Counted from the first letter of the stretch, positions 22,400-33,935 are shown. The stretch is DNA of 64,000 bases from Bufo bufo (GCF_905171765.1 NC_053392.1:109450465-109514464), one strand, 5' to 3'. Made by a program: numbers and translations. The notes: generated from the sequence alone by a model not told the origin.

Positions 22400-23998
22400 C
22401 AGTGGCGTACCGCCCATAGAGGCAGACCACGCCACTGCTATTGGGCCCGCGGCACTGGGGGGCCCGTAGCGCAGAGAAGGCCCCGCCCACACTATTTGGC
22501 CCCGCCCACTCATGACCTGCAGCCGGCTATGCGGCTGCTTTTCTCCAGACCCAATTCATCTTCCGCAATCGCCGCCAAGCCCCCCCGCCCCGTTTGACCT
22601 GATCCTGACCAGACCCTCCTGACCTGATCCTGACAGTCTGCTGACGCGGAATCAGGATCAAGCCAGCCTGCATGTAGCGCTCGAGCCGCTGGCCAATCAG
22701 CACAAGGCAATTCTGTTGAGGCAGCTGCTGATTGGCCAGTGGCGCAAGGGGGCGGGAGAATCGGCTCGAACTTCGCCGTCGCTAGGGTGCATAAGCTAAG
22801 GAGATGAAGAGGAAGATTCTGAAGCGATTGTGTCCCTGGCTGGCTGGCCTGAAGTAAGTCACTCAGACTCAGAAGTTGAACAAGTACCGTTCGTTCGTCC
22901 TGCCGTGTCACTGCCGGCTGCACTCCCTGCAGCAGTGCCTGGCCCGGCTGACTCTGACTATGACTATATTATATATTATGCTGCCTGAGGCCTGTGTTAG
23001 TTTACAAATCTCTGGGGAGCAGGATGATATCTGTTACTTCTTTACAATGTGCCCCCCTTGCCTGTCACTGCAGGGAGCTCGGCCCATATGCAGCATGTAG
23101 TACGCCATTACCCATGTGGAGAGTTCATGTATTAACTGTGCTCTTCAGATGAAACCCTAGGCTCTAGTATTATATGACCATCTGGTCATATAATACTAGA
23201 GCCTAGGGTTTAATCTGAAGAGCACAGTTAATACATGAACTCTCCACATGGGTAATGGCGTACTACATGCTGCATATGGGCCGAGCTCCCTGCAGTGACA
23301 GGCAAGGGGGGCATATTGTAAAGAAGTAACAGATACCCGCAGACCAACAAATCCTTATATGATGTCCCGCCTTTCCTCCTACTCTTTCCTGTATGAGCCC
23401 CCCCATAATCCTCTCTGAGCCCCCCTAATGCCCCCATTACCCCAAAATGTTCAGGTTCGGGGAAGAGTAGGAGGAAAGCACACTGTCCTCTATGAGCCTC
23501 CCCCCCCCCCCCCCCGAGTCCTCTATGAGCCCCTCAACCCCATTAATGCCCCCCAAAATGCCAGGGGGGAGAGGAGTAGAAGGAAAGCACACTGTCCTGA
23601 GCATTTTGGGGGGCATTAAGGGTTTGGGGGGCTCATAGAGGACAGTCTGCTTTCCTCCTACTCAGTCCTGTATGAGCCTCCCCCCTGAATCCTCTATGAG
23701 CCCCCTTTATGCCCCCATTACCCCAAAATGCCCAGGTGGAAGAAAAGTAGAAGGAAAGCACACTGTCCTGAGCATTTTGGGGGGCATTAAGGGTTTGGGA
23801 GGCTCATAGTGGACAGTGTGCTCTCCTACTCCTTCCCCCCAGGCATTTTGGGGGGCATTAGGGATTCTTTAATGGGGGTGTGGCATGGGAGGAGCCAGGA
23901 CAGGAGGTGGGACGGGCCAGGGGTGGATAGTGGGTGGGGTTAGGGGGCCCAATTCAGATGCTTGCTATGGGGCCCAGTGATTTCTATGTACGCCCCTG
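22400..23998. mobile_element. Non-autonomous hAT-type element (CAGTGGCGTA termini)
   Basis: It starts CAGTGGCGTACCGCCC, ends TGTACGCCCCTG, and has the exact 8-bp duplication CCTCCATG at 22392-22399 and 23999-24006. It is 1599 bp with no transposase. A 330-bp inverted repeat lies at about 23011-23340, centred on GACCATCTGGTC, and is followed by repeated C-rich/G-rich GCATTTTGGGGGGCATTA blocks in both orientations. Confidence 0.9.
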
Positions 23999-25390
23999 CC
24001 TCCATGCGAGACCTGTGTTCCTTGTTGCGCTGTTTTGAGTACTCCACCAACATGGCCAGTGCTGATAAAGCTGTTCTCAGCATTACTATCCCACTTCTAT
24101 TCCTCCTTGAAAAAACGCTGCTGGAGATGATGGAAGAGGATATGGCACAGGAGGAGGAGGAAGAGGGATCATTTCATAGGGTTTCTGGCCAGTCATTCAC
24201 AAGTGGCTCCGAGGGTGGGTTCCTGCACCACAAACTCCAGGTACACAATTGTGCAGCCAGGGCACAGTTCTGGAGGATGACGAGGTGGAGAATGAGGAGG
24301 AGGAGATGGAGGAGGAGGAACCATGTTCACAGCAGGGTGGCACCCAAATCAGCTCATGGCCATCACTGGTGCGTGGCTGGGGGGATACAGAGGACACAGA
24401 CGATACACCTCCCACAGAGGACAGCTTTTTGTTGCCTCTGGGCAGCCTGGCACACATGAGCGATTACATGCTGCAGTGTCTCCGCAATGACAGACGAGTT
24501 GCCCACAATCTAACTTATGCGCATTACTGGGTGTCCACGCTGCTGGTTCCCCATTACAAGGACAACGTACCGTCCTTAATTCCATCACTGAAGCGTGATC
24601 GTAAGATGCGAGAGTACACGGCACGCTGGCAGACGCACTGCTGGTGGCATTCCAACCTGACAGTGGGGGCACAGTGGAAGGACAAGGCGGAGGCAGAGGT
24701 CACCAACGCGGCTGGGGCACCACCAGCACCTCAGAAGGCAGGGTTAGCATGCCGAAATGTGGAAAAGCTTTGTCAGCACACCACAACAACCAGCACCACC
24801 AGATGATATGGAACGTCGTAGCAGGAGGCAGCATTTCACCAAAATGGTGGGCCAGTATGTCTGCACATGCCTACACTGAATGACGGTTCTGCCCCTTTCA
24901 ACTTCTGGGTCTCCAAATTGGGCACATGGCCTGAGCTTGCCCTTTACGCAATGGAGGTGCTGGCCTGCCCTGGTCTGAACGTGTGTTTATTAAAAACAAA
25001 AACAACCATGGGTGTCAGTTGTTTGGCAATTTTGCCAAGATGTTTTTATATTAGGACCCGCTCTATCAATTAATGTGCATGTCAATATGACGCTATACAT
25101 TTAGATTCTGTAATGCTGGGATGGTGTTTCTTGCTTCTTATCCCCCTTTTTTATGGTATTTATTATCCATAGATTTTTTTGTAACTAATAAAGTATACTA
25201 TTTTTCATTATTAAACATCTATGAGCTTTAGTTCTCTTGTTTCTTTCCTGAACGTGTGTTTAGCACTGTATTGGGCGTTATCACAGACAAGCGCAGCCGC
25301 CTGTCCACAGCCAATGTGGACAAGCTCACATTCAATAAAATGAACCAGGCATGGATCACACAGGACTTGTCCGTACCTTGTGCAGAATAG
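23999..25390 (+). pseudogene. hAT copy A transposase, C-terminal piece
   Basis: It resumes with SMRDLCSLLRCFEYSTNMAS, then an acidic Glu-rich loop, DSFLLPLGSLAHMSDYMLQC, WVSTLLVPHYKDNVPSLIPS, and the start of the dimerisation block (FNFWVSKLGTWPELALYAME). It is interrupted by a 258-bp retroinsert at 24990-25247. The final part continues at 25263 with ITDKRSRLSTANVDKLTFNK-type sequence to about 25390. Relative to copy 2, the SERVFSTAG segment at the insertion is damaged. Several frameshifts are present. It is certainly non-functional. Confidence 0.8.
24990..25247. mobile_element. Small retroinsert with 15-bp TSD
   Basis: CTGAACGTGTGTTTA is duplicated exactly at 24975-24989 and 25248-25262. 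The insert is AT-rich, 258 bp, and has an AATAAAGTATAC stretch near its right end. The TSD length points to LINE-machinery insertion of a 5'-truncated element. Confidence 0.75.
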
Positions 25391-25617
25391 ACATGTATAT
25401 CGGCCTTAACCAGCCATTGTTATACTACAGTGCAATTGCTCATTGTTGTATTTTGAATATTTCCTACTCTTTTGGAGTGTACCCTAATTAAAAAAAATTT
25501 AAATTAAAACCAAAAACCAGTGTTGGCTACCTCGTCTTCCTCCACCACCGCTTCCACCTACACCGCTACGTCCACCGCCTCCTCAAACTCCTACTCCATA
25601 AGGACCTCCACCTCGTC

Positions 25618-26840
25618 ATTTCACTAATTTGTCTGTTACATTTTTGGGTGAAATTCACCAATTTTTGGGTGTGATATACCCCTGCTCTACCTAGTAGAAA
25701 GGTAAAAAATTTCACTAATTTGTCTTTTACATATTCAGGTGAAATTCACCAATTTTTAGCTGTGCTATACCACTGCTATACCTAGTAGACAGGTAAAATA
25801 AAAATCACTAATTTGTCTGTTACATACTCGGGTGAAATTCACAATTTTTTGGGCTGTGATATACCCCTGCTGTACCTAGTAGACAGGTAAAAACATTTCA
25901 CTAATTTGTCTGTTACATTCTCGGGTGAAATTCACCAATTTTTTGCTGTGATATACCCCTGCTATACCTAAATATACAGAAACAAAAAAAACAAAAAGGG
26001 ATCCCCATGCCCAGGCTGAAATCAGCATATACAATCCATGTTGCGGCAACAATAAGAGGGTCAACCTATAAAAAATCACGAGTACCAGCTCCCATGAAAT
26101 ATGCAAAACCTACAGAAGAAACGAAGCTGACTGTGTACTATTATCAAATATCATAAATACTTTATTAATTACAAAACATGACATATATCAAGGACATAAT
26201 CATTAAAAACCAAGTGGACAGAGAAAAAATCCATCCTGATGGGACACAGGCTACAGACAATGTTGTCATGAATAAATATATAATGAATAATAAGTCAATA
26301 AATATCACAAAACGCGCGTTGGGGTAGCGCCATCCTTGCTGGTCGACATACGGCACTTGTCTTGGTAGGTCTCCTCTTATTTCTTCTATGATATCAGGCT
26401 ATATGGGTAGAAGTTGGTGGTGATTTCTGGATCCCTTTTGGACCAGTTGTTATCATTCTGTTCACCTGCTGTTTCCCATATATATTGTGTTATTACATAT
26501 GACCCACCTTTGTGTGGTGTTTTTCTCTGTCCACTTGGTTTTCCCTGCTATACCTAATAGACATGTAAAAACATTTCACTATCTGGTCTGTTACATTTTC
26601 GGGTTAAATTCACCAATTTTTGGCTGTGATATACCCCTGATATACCGAGTAGACAGGTAAAAACATTTCACTAATTTGTCTGTTACATTCTTGGGTGACA
26701 TTTGACCATTTTTGCTGTGATTAAACCCCTGCTCTGCATAGGTGACAGGGACATAAATTTAAAAAAATCATTGTCAGGTGACAGTTTACCAATTTTGCCG
26801 TATACAAACCCCTGCTCTGCATAGGTGACAGGGAATTCAA
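25618..26840. repeat. 3' tandem array of hAT copy A, about 94-bp units
   Basis: Units with TTTCACTAATTTGTCTGTTA, GGGTGAAATTCACCAATTTT and TGTGATATACCCCTGCT plus ACCTAGTAGACAGGTAAAA are repeated about seven times, split by the insertion at 25972-26543. The array lies in the 3' non-coding part of the hAT. Copy 2 lacks it, so it arose or expanded in copy A's lineage. Confidence 0.85.
25972..26543. mobile_element. Retroinsert with 14-bp TSD
   Basis: CCTGCTATACCTAA is duplicated at 25958-25971 and 26544-26557. The 572-bp insert contains AAAACGCGCGTTGGGGTAGC, a motif I associate with Penelope-like elements, and a CCACTTGGTTTT stretch. No open frame of note. Family assignment is tentative. Confidence 0.65.
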
Positions 26841-26949
26841 TTTCAAAAATTCTTTAATTGACGCGTGCCACCTCCTTTACTTGTAAGCTTCGGCTTCAAT
26901 AATTTGCCCCACTTTTCCGCTCGATCAACATTTAATTTCATCCATTGAC

Positions 26950-27099
26950 GCTCCCTCTCCGGCGTGGAACCCTGATTAACTGATAACCGTGATCAACATG
27001 GTAGGCTCAGAAAAGAATATCGAAAGTTGATAGAGAAGATATTCAAATGGATCGTGGACATCACGGGGACGTGCGATCAGGCAGAAGTTATCTAGAGTC
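26950..27099 (-). pseudogene. 18S rRNA fragment (5' domain), antisense in hAT copy A
   Basis: The reverse complement reads GACTCTAGATAACTTCTGCC ... TATCAACTTTCGATATTC ... CATGTTGATCACGGTTATCA ... GGGTTCC...CCGGAGAGGGAG. This is the vertebrate 18S order from the GACTCTAGATAAC helix through the CTATCAACTTTCGATGGTAG region to GGAGAGGGAGCC. Many differences are C-to-T or G-to-A type, as expected for decay of CpG-rich rDNA. It is followed directly by duplicated hAT 3' sequence (CCACCGCCGCTTCTACC). It cannot be functional rRNA: about 150 nt, diverged. Confidence 0.85.
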
Positions 27100-27138
27100 C
27101 TCCTCCTCCACCGCCGCTTCTACCTACACCGCCACATC

Positions 27139-27359
27139 TATTACTTTACTGAGAGAGTAGTGGATACATGGAATAGCCTTCCTGCAGAAGTGGTAGCTGC
27201 AAATACAGTGAAGGAGTTTAAGCATGCATGGGATAGGCATAAGGCCATCCTTCATATAAGATAGGGCCAAGAGCTATCCATAGTATTCAGTATATTGGGC
27301 AGACTAGATGGGCCAAATGGTTCTTATCTGCCGACACATTCTATGTTTCTATGTTTCTA
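27139..27359 (+). mobile_element. CR1-like LINE, 3' terminal fragment
   Basis: This is a degraded C-terminal coding and 3' end typical of amphibian CR1-like LINEs: GTAGTGGATACATGGAATAG, CTTCCTGCAGAAGTGGTAG, GGCAGACTAGATGGGCCAAA and the octamer tail ATTCTATGTTTCTATGTTTC. It is inserted into the hAT 3' region between CCGCCACATCT and GCCTCCTCAACC, which are contiguous-type sequence in copy 2. Confidence 0.8.
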
Positions 27360-27438
27360 TGCCTCCTCAACCTCCTACTCCATATGGACCTTGTCCTCCT
27401 AGATCAAGATTAATATTTTTTATTTTCATGTATTTTAT

Positions 27439-29501
27439 TAGTGTTGATCACGAATATTCGAATTTCGAATTTTTATCACGAATATAGGTACTTCGAAAAT
27501 TTGCGAATATTTCAAATATAGTGATATATATTCGTAATTTCGAATATTCTTTCTTTTATTTTATTTTTTATATTAGATATTTTTTTTTTTTTATCAGTAC
27601 ACATGATCCCTCCCTGCTTCTAGCTTGTGGGCCAATAAGAAGGCTGCAATATACTTGACTTTAGGAGTAGTGTTGTTTGCGAATTTTGCTCTATATTATT
27701 TTTTTTCGAAAATTCGCTATATTGCTATACATTCTTGTTTTAGCAATATAGCGAATATTCGAAAAAAAAACGAATATAGAGCAATTTAGCTAATATAGTG
27801 CTATAATCTTTTTTTTATAGTTGTCATTTTTTTCCAATCTGAACTTCAGATGAGAAAAAAATTACAACTATTAGACAAAGAAGATTATAGCACTATATTA
27901 GCTAATTGCTCTACAGGGTGGGCCATTTATATGGATACACCTTAATAAAATGGGAATGGTTGGTGATATTAACTTCCTGTTTGTGGCACATTAGTATATG
28001 TGAGGGGGGAAACTTTTCAAGATGGGTGGTGACCATGGTGGCCATTTTGAAGTCGGCCATTTTGAATCCAACTTTTGTTTTTTCAATAGGAAGAGGGTCA
28101 TTTGACAAATCAAACTTATTGGGAATTTCACAAGAAAAACAATGGTGTGCTTGGTTTTAATGTAACTTTATTCTTTCATGAGTTATTTACAAGTTTCTGA
28201 CCACTTATAAAATGTGTTCAATGTGCTGCCCATTGTGTTGGATTGTCAATGCAACCCTCTTCCCCCACTCTTCACACACTGATAGCAACACCGCAGGAGA
28301 AATGCTAGCACAGGCTTCCAGTATCCGTAGTTTCAGGTGCTGCACATCTCGTATCTTCACAGCATAGACGATTGCCTTCAGATGATACGAGATGTGCAGC
28401 ACCTGAAACTACGGATACTGGAAGCCTGTGCTAGCATTTCTCCTGCGGTGTTGCTATCAGTGTGTGAAGAGTGGGAGAAAAGGGTTGCATTGACAATCCA
28501 ATACAATGGGCAGCACATTGAACACATTTTGTAAGTGGTCAGAAACTTGTAAATAACTCATGAAAGAATAAAGTTACGTTAAAACCAAGCACACCATTGT
28601 TTTTCTTGTGAAATTCCCAATAAGTTTGATGTGTCAAATGACCCTCTTCCTATTGAAAAAACAAAAGTTGGATTCAAAATGGCCGACTTCAAAATGGCCG
28701 CCATGGTCACCACCCATCTTGAAAAGTTTCCCCCCTCACATATACTAATGTTCCACAAACAGGAAGTTAATATCACCAACCATTCCCATTTTATTAAGGT
28801 GTATCCATATAAATGGCAGACCCTGTATATTCGTTTTTATCGAATATTCGCTATATTGCTAAAACAAGAATGTATAGCAATATAGAGAATATTCGAAAAA
28901 AAAGAATATAGAGCAAAGTTCTTTTTTTTCGAATATTCGCTATATTGCTATATATTCTTGTTTTAGAATATTACGAATATTCGAAAAAATGAAGTTATAG
29001 CAATATAGCGAATATTCGAAAAAAAATCATGAATATAGAGCAATTTAGCTAATATAGTGCTATAATCTTTTTTTTATTAGTTGTAATTTTTTTTCCAATC
29101 TGAACTTCAGATGAGAAAAAAATTACAACTATTAGACAAAGAAGAATATAGCACTACATTAGCTAAATTGCTCTATATTCGTTTTTTTCGAATATTCGCT
29201 ATATTGCTATAAATTCTTGTTTTAGAATATTACGAATATTTGAAAAAACAAAGTTATAGCAATATAGCGAATATTCGAAAAAATAAATGAATATAGAGCA
29301 ATTTAGCTAATATAGTGCTATAATATTCGAAAATATTCGAAAATTCGAAAATTCGAATACGAAAATTCGCATATTACACGATCATTACCTTGCCGATTTT
29401 TTGAGTAAAAAAAATTGTGGAATATAACGAATATTCTAATATTCTACGAAATATTCGCAAAATATTGCGAATTCAAATATGACCCCTGCCGCTCATCACT
29501 A
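27439..29501. mobile_element. AT-rich palindromic hAT-type element
   Basis: It starts TAGTGTTGATCACGAATATT, ends GCCGCTCATCACTA, and has the exact 8-bp duplication TATTTTAT at 27431-27438 and 29502-29509. The interior is many inverted CGAATATTCG, GCTATATTGCTATA and TTACAACTATTAGACAAAGA blocks. A mariner-type foldback (27914-28825) is nested inside. A right-end remnant of the same family lies at 33945-33989. Confidence 0.9.
27914..28825. mobile_element. TA-flanked mariner-type foldback, 912 bp
   Basis: CAGGGTGGGCCATTTATATG at 27914 is matched by the inverse ending ATAAATGGCAGACCCTG at 28825, with TA on both sides. The arms are complementary over about 455 bp each. Each arm carries the tail of a possible transposase (RVALTIQHNGQHIEHIL read outward), so the element is probably two inverted copies of one transposon end joined together. 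Confidence 0.85.
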
Positions 29502-29775
29502 TATTTTATGTTATTTAAAGTAATTTCCCTATCCACATTTGTTTGCAGAGCACTTGCCATGCTCTTAACCACATTTTGCTGTCATTTGCAGCCCTCTAGC
29601 CATTTCCATGACATTTTTAGAGCCATTTTAGTGCTCAAAAGTTCGGGTCCCCATTCACTTCAATGGGGTTCGGGTTCGGGGTCAAGTTCGGGTCCCAAAC
29701 TCAAACTTTTTTGTGAAATTTGGCCGAACCCGTCGAACCCGAACATCCAGGTGTCTTCTCAACTCTACTTACTAC

Positions 29776-30354
29776 AGATCCAAAGTATTGGTAATGTGCC
29801 CTGGTCATACACAATCAAACTACAGCCATCAAAATAACTGATGCAGCATGGACACACTGATGAATCACAATCGGCTTTATATTTCAGAACAGTTGCATTG
29901 TGAGTAGCTACCACTGCCCTACGTAAATGAGCTGTTGGTGCTGCACCTAAGATTATTACAAGCACATCAAATATGCCATAAAGATTGGCATCATCAGAAA
30001 CTCTTATCCTGGTCATCACAATCCATCATGGGAAAACTAAATCTCATATCTCAACAGGCTCAAATGCCCATAAAAATACCAATGTGGCTATGTGATGAGC
30101 TGATGACCATCATATCATGGATTAAAATAAAATTAACTTATCAAAGAAAGGGAATATAAATGGCCATATATGATACAATAATGACCACTAGTAAGGTGCG
30201 CATTCAAGTCTATCTTCACAAAAAACCTACAAAAGATGAAATATATTCATTGAGGCCCTCTGGACGAACGGTCCCTAATCGAAGTGTCCATCGGGCCTCT
30301 TTCTGAAGCAGTTTTCTGTCTAAGTCACTTCCTCTAATATTGTCATCTAATATT
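29776..30354. other. Non-coding host DNA between hAT copies A and B
   Basis: No gene, tRNA or recognisable repeat is supported. Short frames on both strands lack any recognisable domain. Confidence 0.4.
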
Positions 30355-30419
30355 GTTAGCACTATTGATGATCGAGCATGCTCGGCTGAACACCTGTGAA
30401 AAGTGTGCGCATCCAAAAA

Positions 30420-30740
30420 ATATCTGTGACATACAGTGTACTTTTTCCGTAGAAGGTGTCCGCTTCGGACAGTGACATAACCAGTGTCACATCTGCAGTG
30501 TAACGTGTGCGCTGAAAAAATTTATCTGTGACATACAGTGTACTTTTTACGTAGACGGTGTCTGCTGCGGACAGTGACATTACCAGTGCCACATCTGCAG
30601 TGTAACGTGTGCGCTTAAAAAATGTATCTGTGACATACAGTGTACTTTTTTGTGTAGACGCTGTGGACAGTGATATTACCGGTGGTACCTCTCCTGTAGA
30701 AAGTTTCCTCATCCCAAATACTTGTGACATTCCCTGTAAT
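30420..30740 (+). repeat. 5' tandem array of hAT copy B, about 97-bp units
   Basis: Three units contain TCTGTGACATACAGTGTACT, a GTAGA.GGTGTC.GC block, GGACAGTGACAT and CACATCTGCAGTGTAACG. A cognate array is seen inverted at the 5' end of copy C. Confidence 0.85.
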
Positions 30741-30882
30741 TTTTCATTAGCCGCTGGTGACAGCATTGACAGTATCTGGGGCATATCTCCTTAAATACCT
30801 TTTTAAATTAGTTTGCGCATACACTTCCAAATCCTACGCTACTGTACGTGTGACAGACTTTCAATCATATATAACATTTAAT

Positions 30883-33560
30883 ATGAAGAAGGCGAGCAGT
30901 AAGGGACGGGGCAGTGGCCGTGATGCTGATGGTGCACGCAGAGGCCGTGGCCTTGCGCGCGGTGAAACTGTGCCTGCTGGCAGAGCACAAGAAAAACAAT
31001 CATCCACAATACCTAGCTTAAAGGGTTTCTACCACCACATTTTGACCTAATTAGCAGTTAGACACTAGCAATCTGCTAGTGTCTGCTCTACCTAACCATG
31101 CTATTGTAATTCCTTTCTCTGCAGCGGTTACCCTAAAAAACGTAGTTTTATTGGTATGCAAATGAGCCTCTAGGTGCTATAGGGGCTTTTCAGCACCTAA
31201 AGGCTCCGTCCACTCACCATTTCTGCCGCCCAGCGCGCTCCAGCCCGCCCCTCTCCTCTGTATTCGGTGCAGGCGCAGTGACTGTCTCCCTGCGCCGGCA
31301 TCTTCACTGCGCCTGCGCCGATTACGGCGCAGGGAGCAGTCAAACAGTCACTGCGCCTGCGCCGAATACAGAAGCACACGGCGCAGGCGCGAGTAGGCTG
31401 TCAATCTAGAGGAGAAGGGCGGGCTGGAGCGCGCTGGGCGGCAGAAATGGTGAGTGGACGGAGCCTCTAGGTGCTGAAAAGACGCCCCCATAGCACCAAG
31501 AGGCTCATTTGCATACCAATAAAACTACGTTTTTTAGGGTAACCGCTGCAGAGAAAGGAATTACAATAGCATGGTTAGGTAGAGCAGACACTAGCAGATC
31601 GCTAGTGTCTGACAGCTAATTAGGTCAAAATGTGGTGGTAGAAACCCTTTCATGTCCCAGTTTGCAGGGCGGCGCAGGACACCACTCTTGAAGTCAGACC
31701 AATGCGACCAGGTGGTTGGATTGCAACAGATAATGCTTCCAGTCTGTTAAGCACCACCCTGTCTTCCACCAAGACCAGTCTCAGTAGCCAAGAGTCTGCT
31801 CAACCCAATCCTCACCCTGATCCTCCTTCCTCCCACCATGGAGAGTCTGGGCAAACAAGTGATCCCACACTTGGATATTCCGAAGGAGCTCTTTTCAGCG
31901 CCATTCCTTAATTTGGCCCTCTCGACAAGCACGCTTGAAGAGGGACAGATCTTGTGCTCTGATTCCCAAACTCTTGAGAAGCCACAATCACAAAAGATGA
32001 CGGTGGGGAACGGCAATTACTGTTTAATGAGGTGGATGATGATGAGACACAGTTGCGAATAAGTGTATCTAGAGGTTGATGAAGAGGATGAGACACAGTT
32101 ATCAATCACTGATGTTGTGGTTAGGTCAACAAGTCAGGAGGATGAGCAGAGTGAGGAAGTGGAAGAGGAGGTGGTGGACGATGAAGTCACTGATCCAACC
32201 TGGGAAGGTGGAAAGCCGAGCGAGGATGGCAGTGCAGAGAGGGAGGGATCTGCTGCACCGCAACAGGCTGGAAGAGGCAGTGGGGTGGCAAAAGAGAGAA
32301 GTCAGGCCACACCAAACAGTTCTGCAACTGTTCCATGAAGCATCCACTTGCGGAAATCAGAGGCGTTCCGCAGTATGACGCTTTTTTGAGGAAAGTGCGG
32401 ACGACAAAAGAATAGTAGTTTGCAACCTGTGGCATACCAAAATGAGCCAGAGCATGAACACTAGCAACCTCATCACCACCAGCATGATGAGACATATGGC
32501 ATCCAAGCGTCATAATTAGTGGGACGAATGCTGGGGTCCACAATCTGTGTCTGTGGTTCACACCACTGTTTTCTCTTCCCCTGTGTTACGTGCTGGCCAA
32601 TCCCCTGCTGAAGGAGCAGGCACGGATGCCTCCCGCTCTGCACTTGGACCTTCGCAAATACCATAAGCGACCACATCCACTTCCATATCCCAGCGCAGCA
32701 TCCAAATGTCCTTACCCCAGGCCTTTAAACGCAAGTGCAAATACCCAGCCACCCACCCACAGGCCATAGCACTAAATGCGCAGCTTTCCAAATTACTGGC
32801 CCTGGAAATGTTGCCATTTAGGCTTGTGGACACTGAGGCCTTCCGCAGCCTGATGTCATCAGCGGTCCCTCGGTACGCAGTCCACTATTTTTTACGGTGT
32901 GCTGTGCCCGCCTTACACCAGCATGTGTCCCAGAACATCACATGTGCCCTGACCAATGCAGTTACTGGGAAGGTTCACTTAACCACGGACACATGGACAA
33001 GTGCTGGTGGCCAGGGATGCTACATTTCCCTGACCGCACACTGGGTGAATGTTGTGGAAGCCGGGAGTGAGTCGTACCCTGGGATGGCACAGGTGCTACC
33101 CACGCCAAGGATTGCAGACCCTACATTCATCAGGGTCTTCGCCAGCAGCTATGTTACTGGCTCCAACCCCCACTTCTCCTCCTCCGCAGCCTCCTCCTCC
33201 AGTTCCACCTCCAGCAGCAGTCATCAGTTGCTAGCTGGAAGCAGTGTAGCGCTGCTGTGGGTAAGCATCAACAGGCAGTGCTGAAGTTGCTTAGGGGACA
33301 AACAGCACACCACCGCAGAGCTGTGGCAGGGTATAAGGGACCAGACCGAGCAGTGGCTCTCGCCACTCAACCTACAACCAGGCATGGTTGTGTCTAACAA
33401 TGAACGTAACTTGGTGGCGGCTTTGGAGCTTGGCAACCTGACACACATCCCATGCCTAGCCCACGTCTTAAACTTAGTGGTTCAGCGGTTTCTCAAAACC
33501 GACCCCAATTTGCCAGAGCTACTAGTGAAGTTGCGCCACGTGTGTGCCCATTTCCAGCCT
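30883..33560 (+). pseudogene. hAT copy B transposase, interrupted and frameshifted
   Basis: It starts MKKASSKGRGSGRD at 30883, breaks off at 31017 for the TTAA foldback, and resumes at 31654. Recognisable in order: a Ser/Pro-rich stretch; an acidic region (EDETQLSITDVV, then SEEVEEEVVDDEVTDPTWEG) near 32080-32210; a degraded BED finger near 32380-32520 (first Cys region NLW instead of a clean C-x2-C); LSKLLALEMLPFRLVDTEAF near 32787; TTDTWTSAGGQGCYISLTAH near 32985; and NNERNLVAALELGNLTHIPC plus LAHVLNLVVQRF near 33400-33490. After about 33560 the order is disturbed by a duplicated segment, and the C-terminal dimerisation block is missing. Multiple stops and frameshifts. Confidence 0.78.
31018..31653. 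mobile_element. TTAA-type foldback inside copy B transposase
   Basis: TTAAAGGGTTTCTACCACCA is mirrored by TGGTGGTAGAAACCCTTTCA. The arms are about 300 bp, with a GC-rich centre carrying GCGCAGTGACTG and GCGCCTGCGCCG repeats. The left target TTAA is intact; the right reads TTCA. It splits the copy B coding sequence. Confidence 0.85.
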
Positions 33561-33935
33561 GATGTTGACGGCCGTCCCACATTACGCAGTCCCCAGCCGC
33601 CACTATTTTTCAAAGTGTGCCTTGCCCGCCTTGCACCAGCATGTGTCCCAGAACATCACCCGTGCCCTGACCAACGCAGTTACTGGAAAGGTTCACTTAA
33701 CCACGGACACATGGACAAGTGCATTTGGCCAGTGATGCTATATCTCCCAGACAGCGCACTGGGTGAACGTGGTGGAGACTGGGAGAGAGTCGTACCCTGG
33801 GATGGCACAGGTGCTACCGATGCCAAGGATTGCGGGCCCTACATCGATCAGGGTTTCCGCCAGCACCTACATTAGTGGCTCCAACCCCCACTTCTCCTCC
33901 TCCACTTCCACTTCCGAATTATCCTATTCTACCAA
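33556..33935 (+). repeat. Displaced duplicate of copy B transposase core
   Basis: This segment repeats about 32845-33190 (TMSSAVPRYAV-like start, HVSQNITRALTNAVTGKVHL, DTWTS, the proline-rich APTLVAPTPTSPP-type region) directly after the LAHVLNL block. It has replaced the normal continuation of the gene. A right-end remnant of the TAGTGTTGATC element family follows (33945-33989). Confidence 0.8.

Larger units (their letters stand above)
5960..29767 (+). mobile_element. hAT copy A: an autonomous-type hAT inflated to 23.8 kb by nested insertions
   Basis: The left end TAGGGTTGAGCGAACCCGAA and the right end ...GAACCCGAACATCCAGG...CAACTCTA are inverted (TAG.GTTGA against TAGAGTTGA). The exact 8-bp duplication CTTACTAC sits at 5952-5959 and 29768-29775. 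The same ends bound the 5.1-kb copy at 45435-50546, which gives the uninterrupted plan. Copy A pieces are 5960-9309, 19600-19617, 20765-22399, 23999-24989, 25248-25971, 26544-27138, 27360-27438 and 29502-29767. The remainder is later insertions. The transposase reads on the plus strand in three broken pieces. Confidence 0.93.

Noticed and set aside
26308..26330. GCGCGTTGGGGTAGC as a regulatory site
   Set aside because: It is part of a retroinsert with a 14-bp TSD and has no promoter context.
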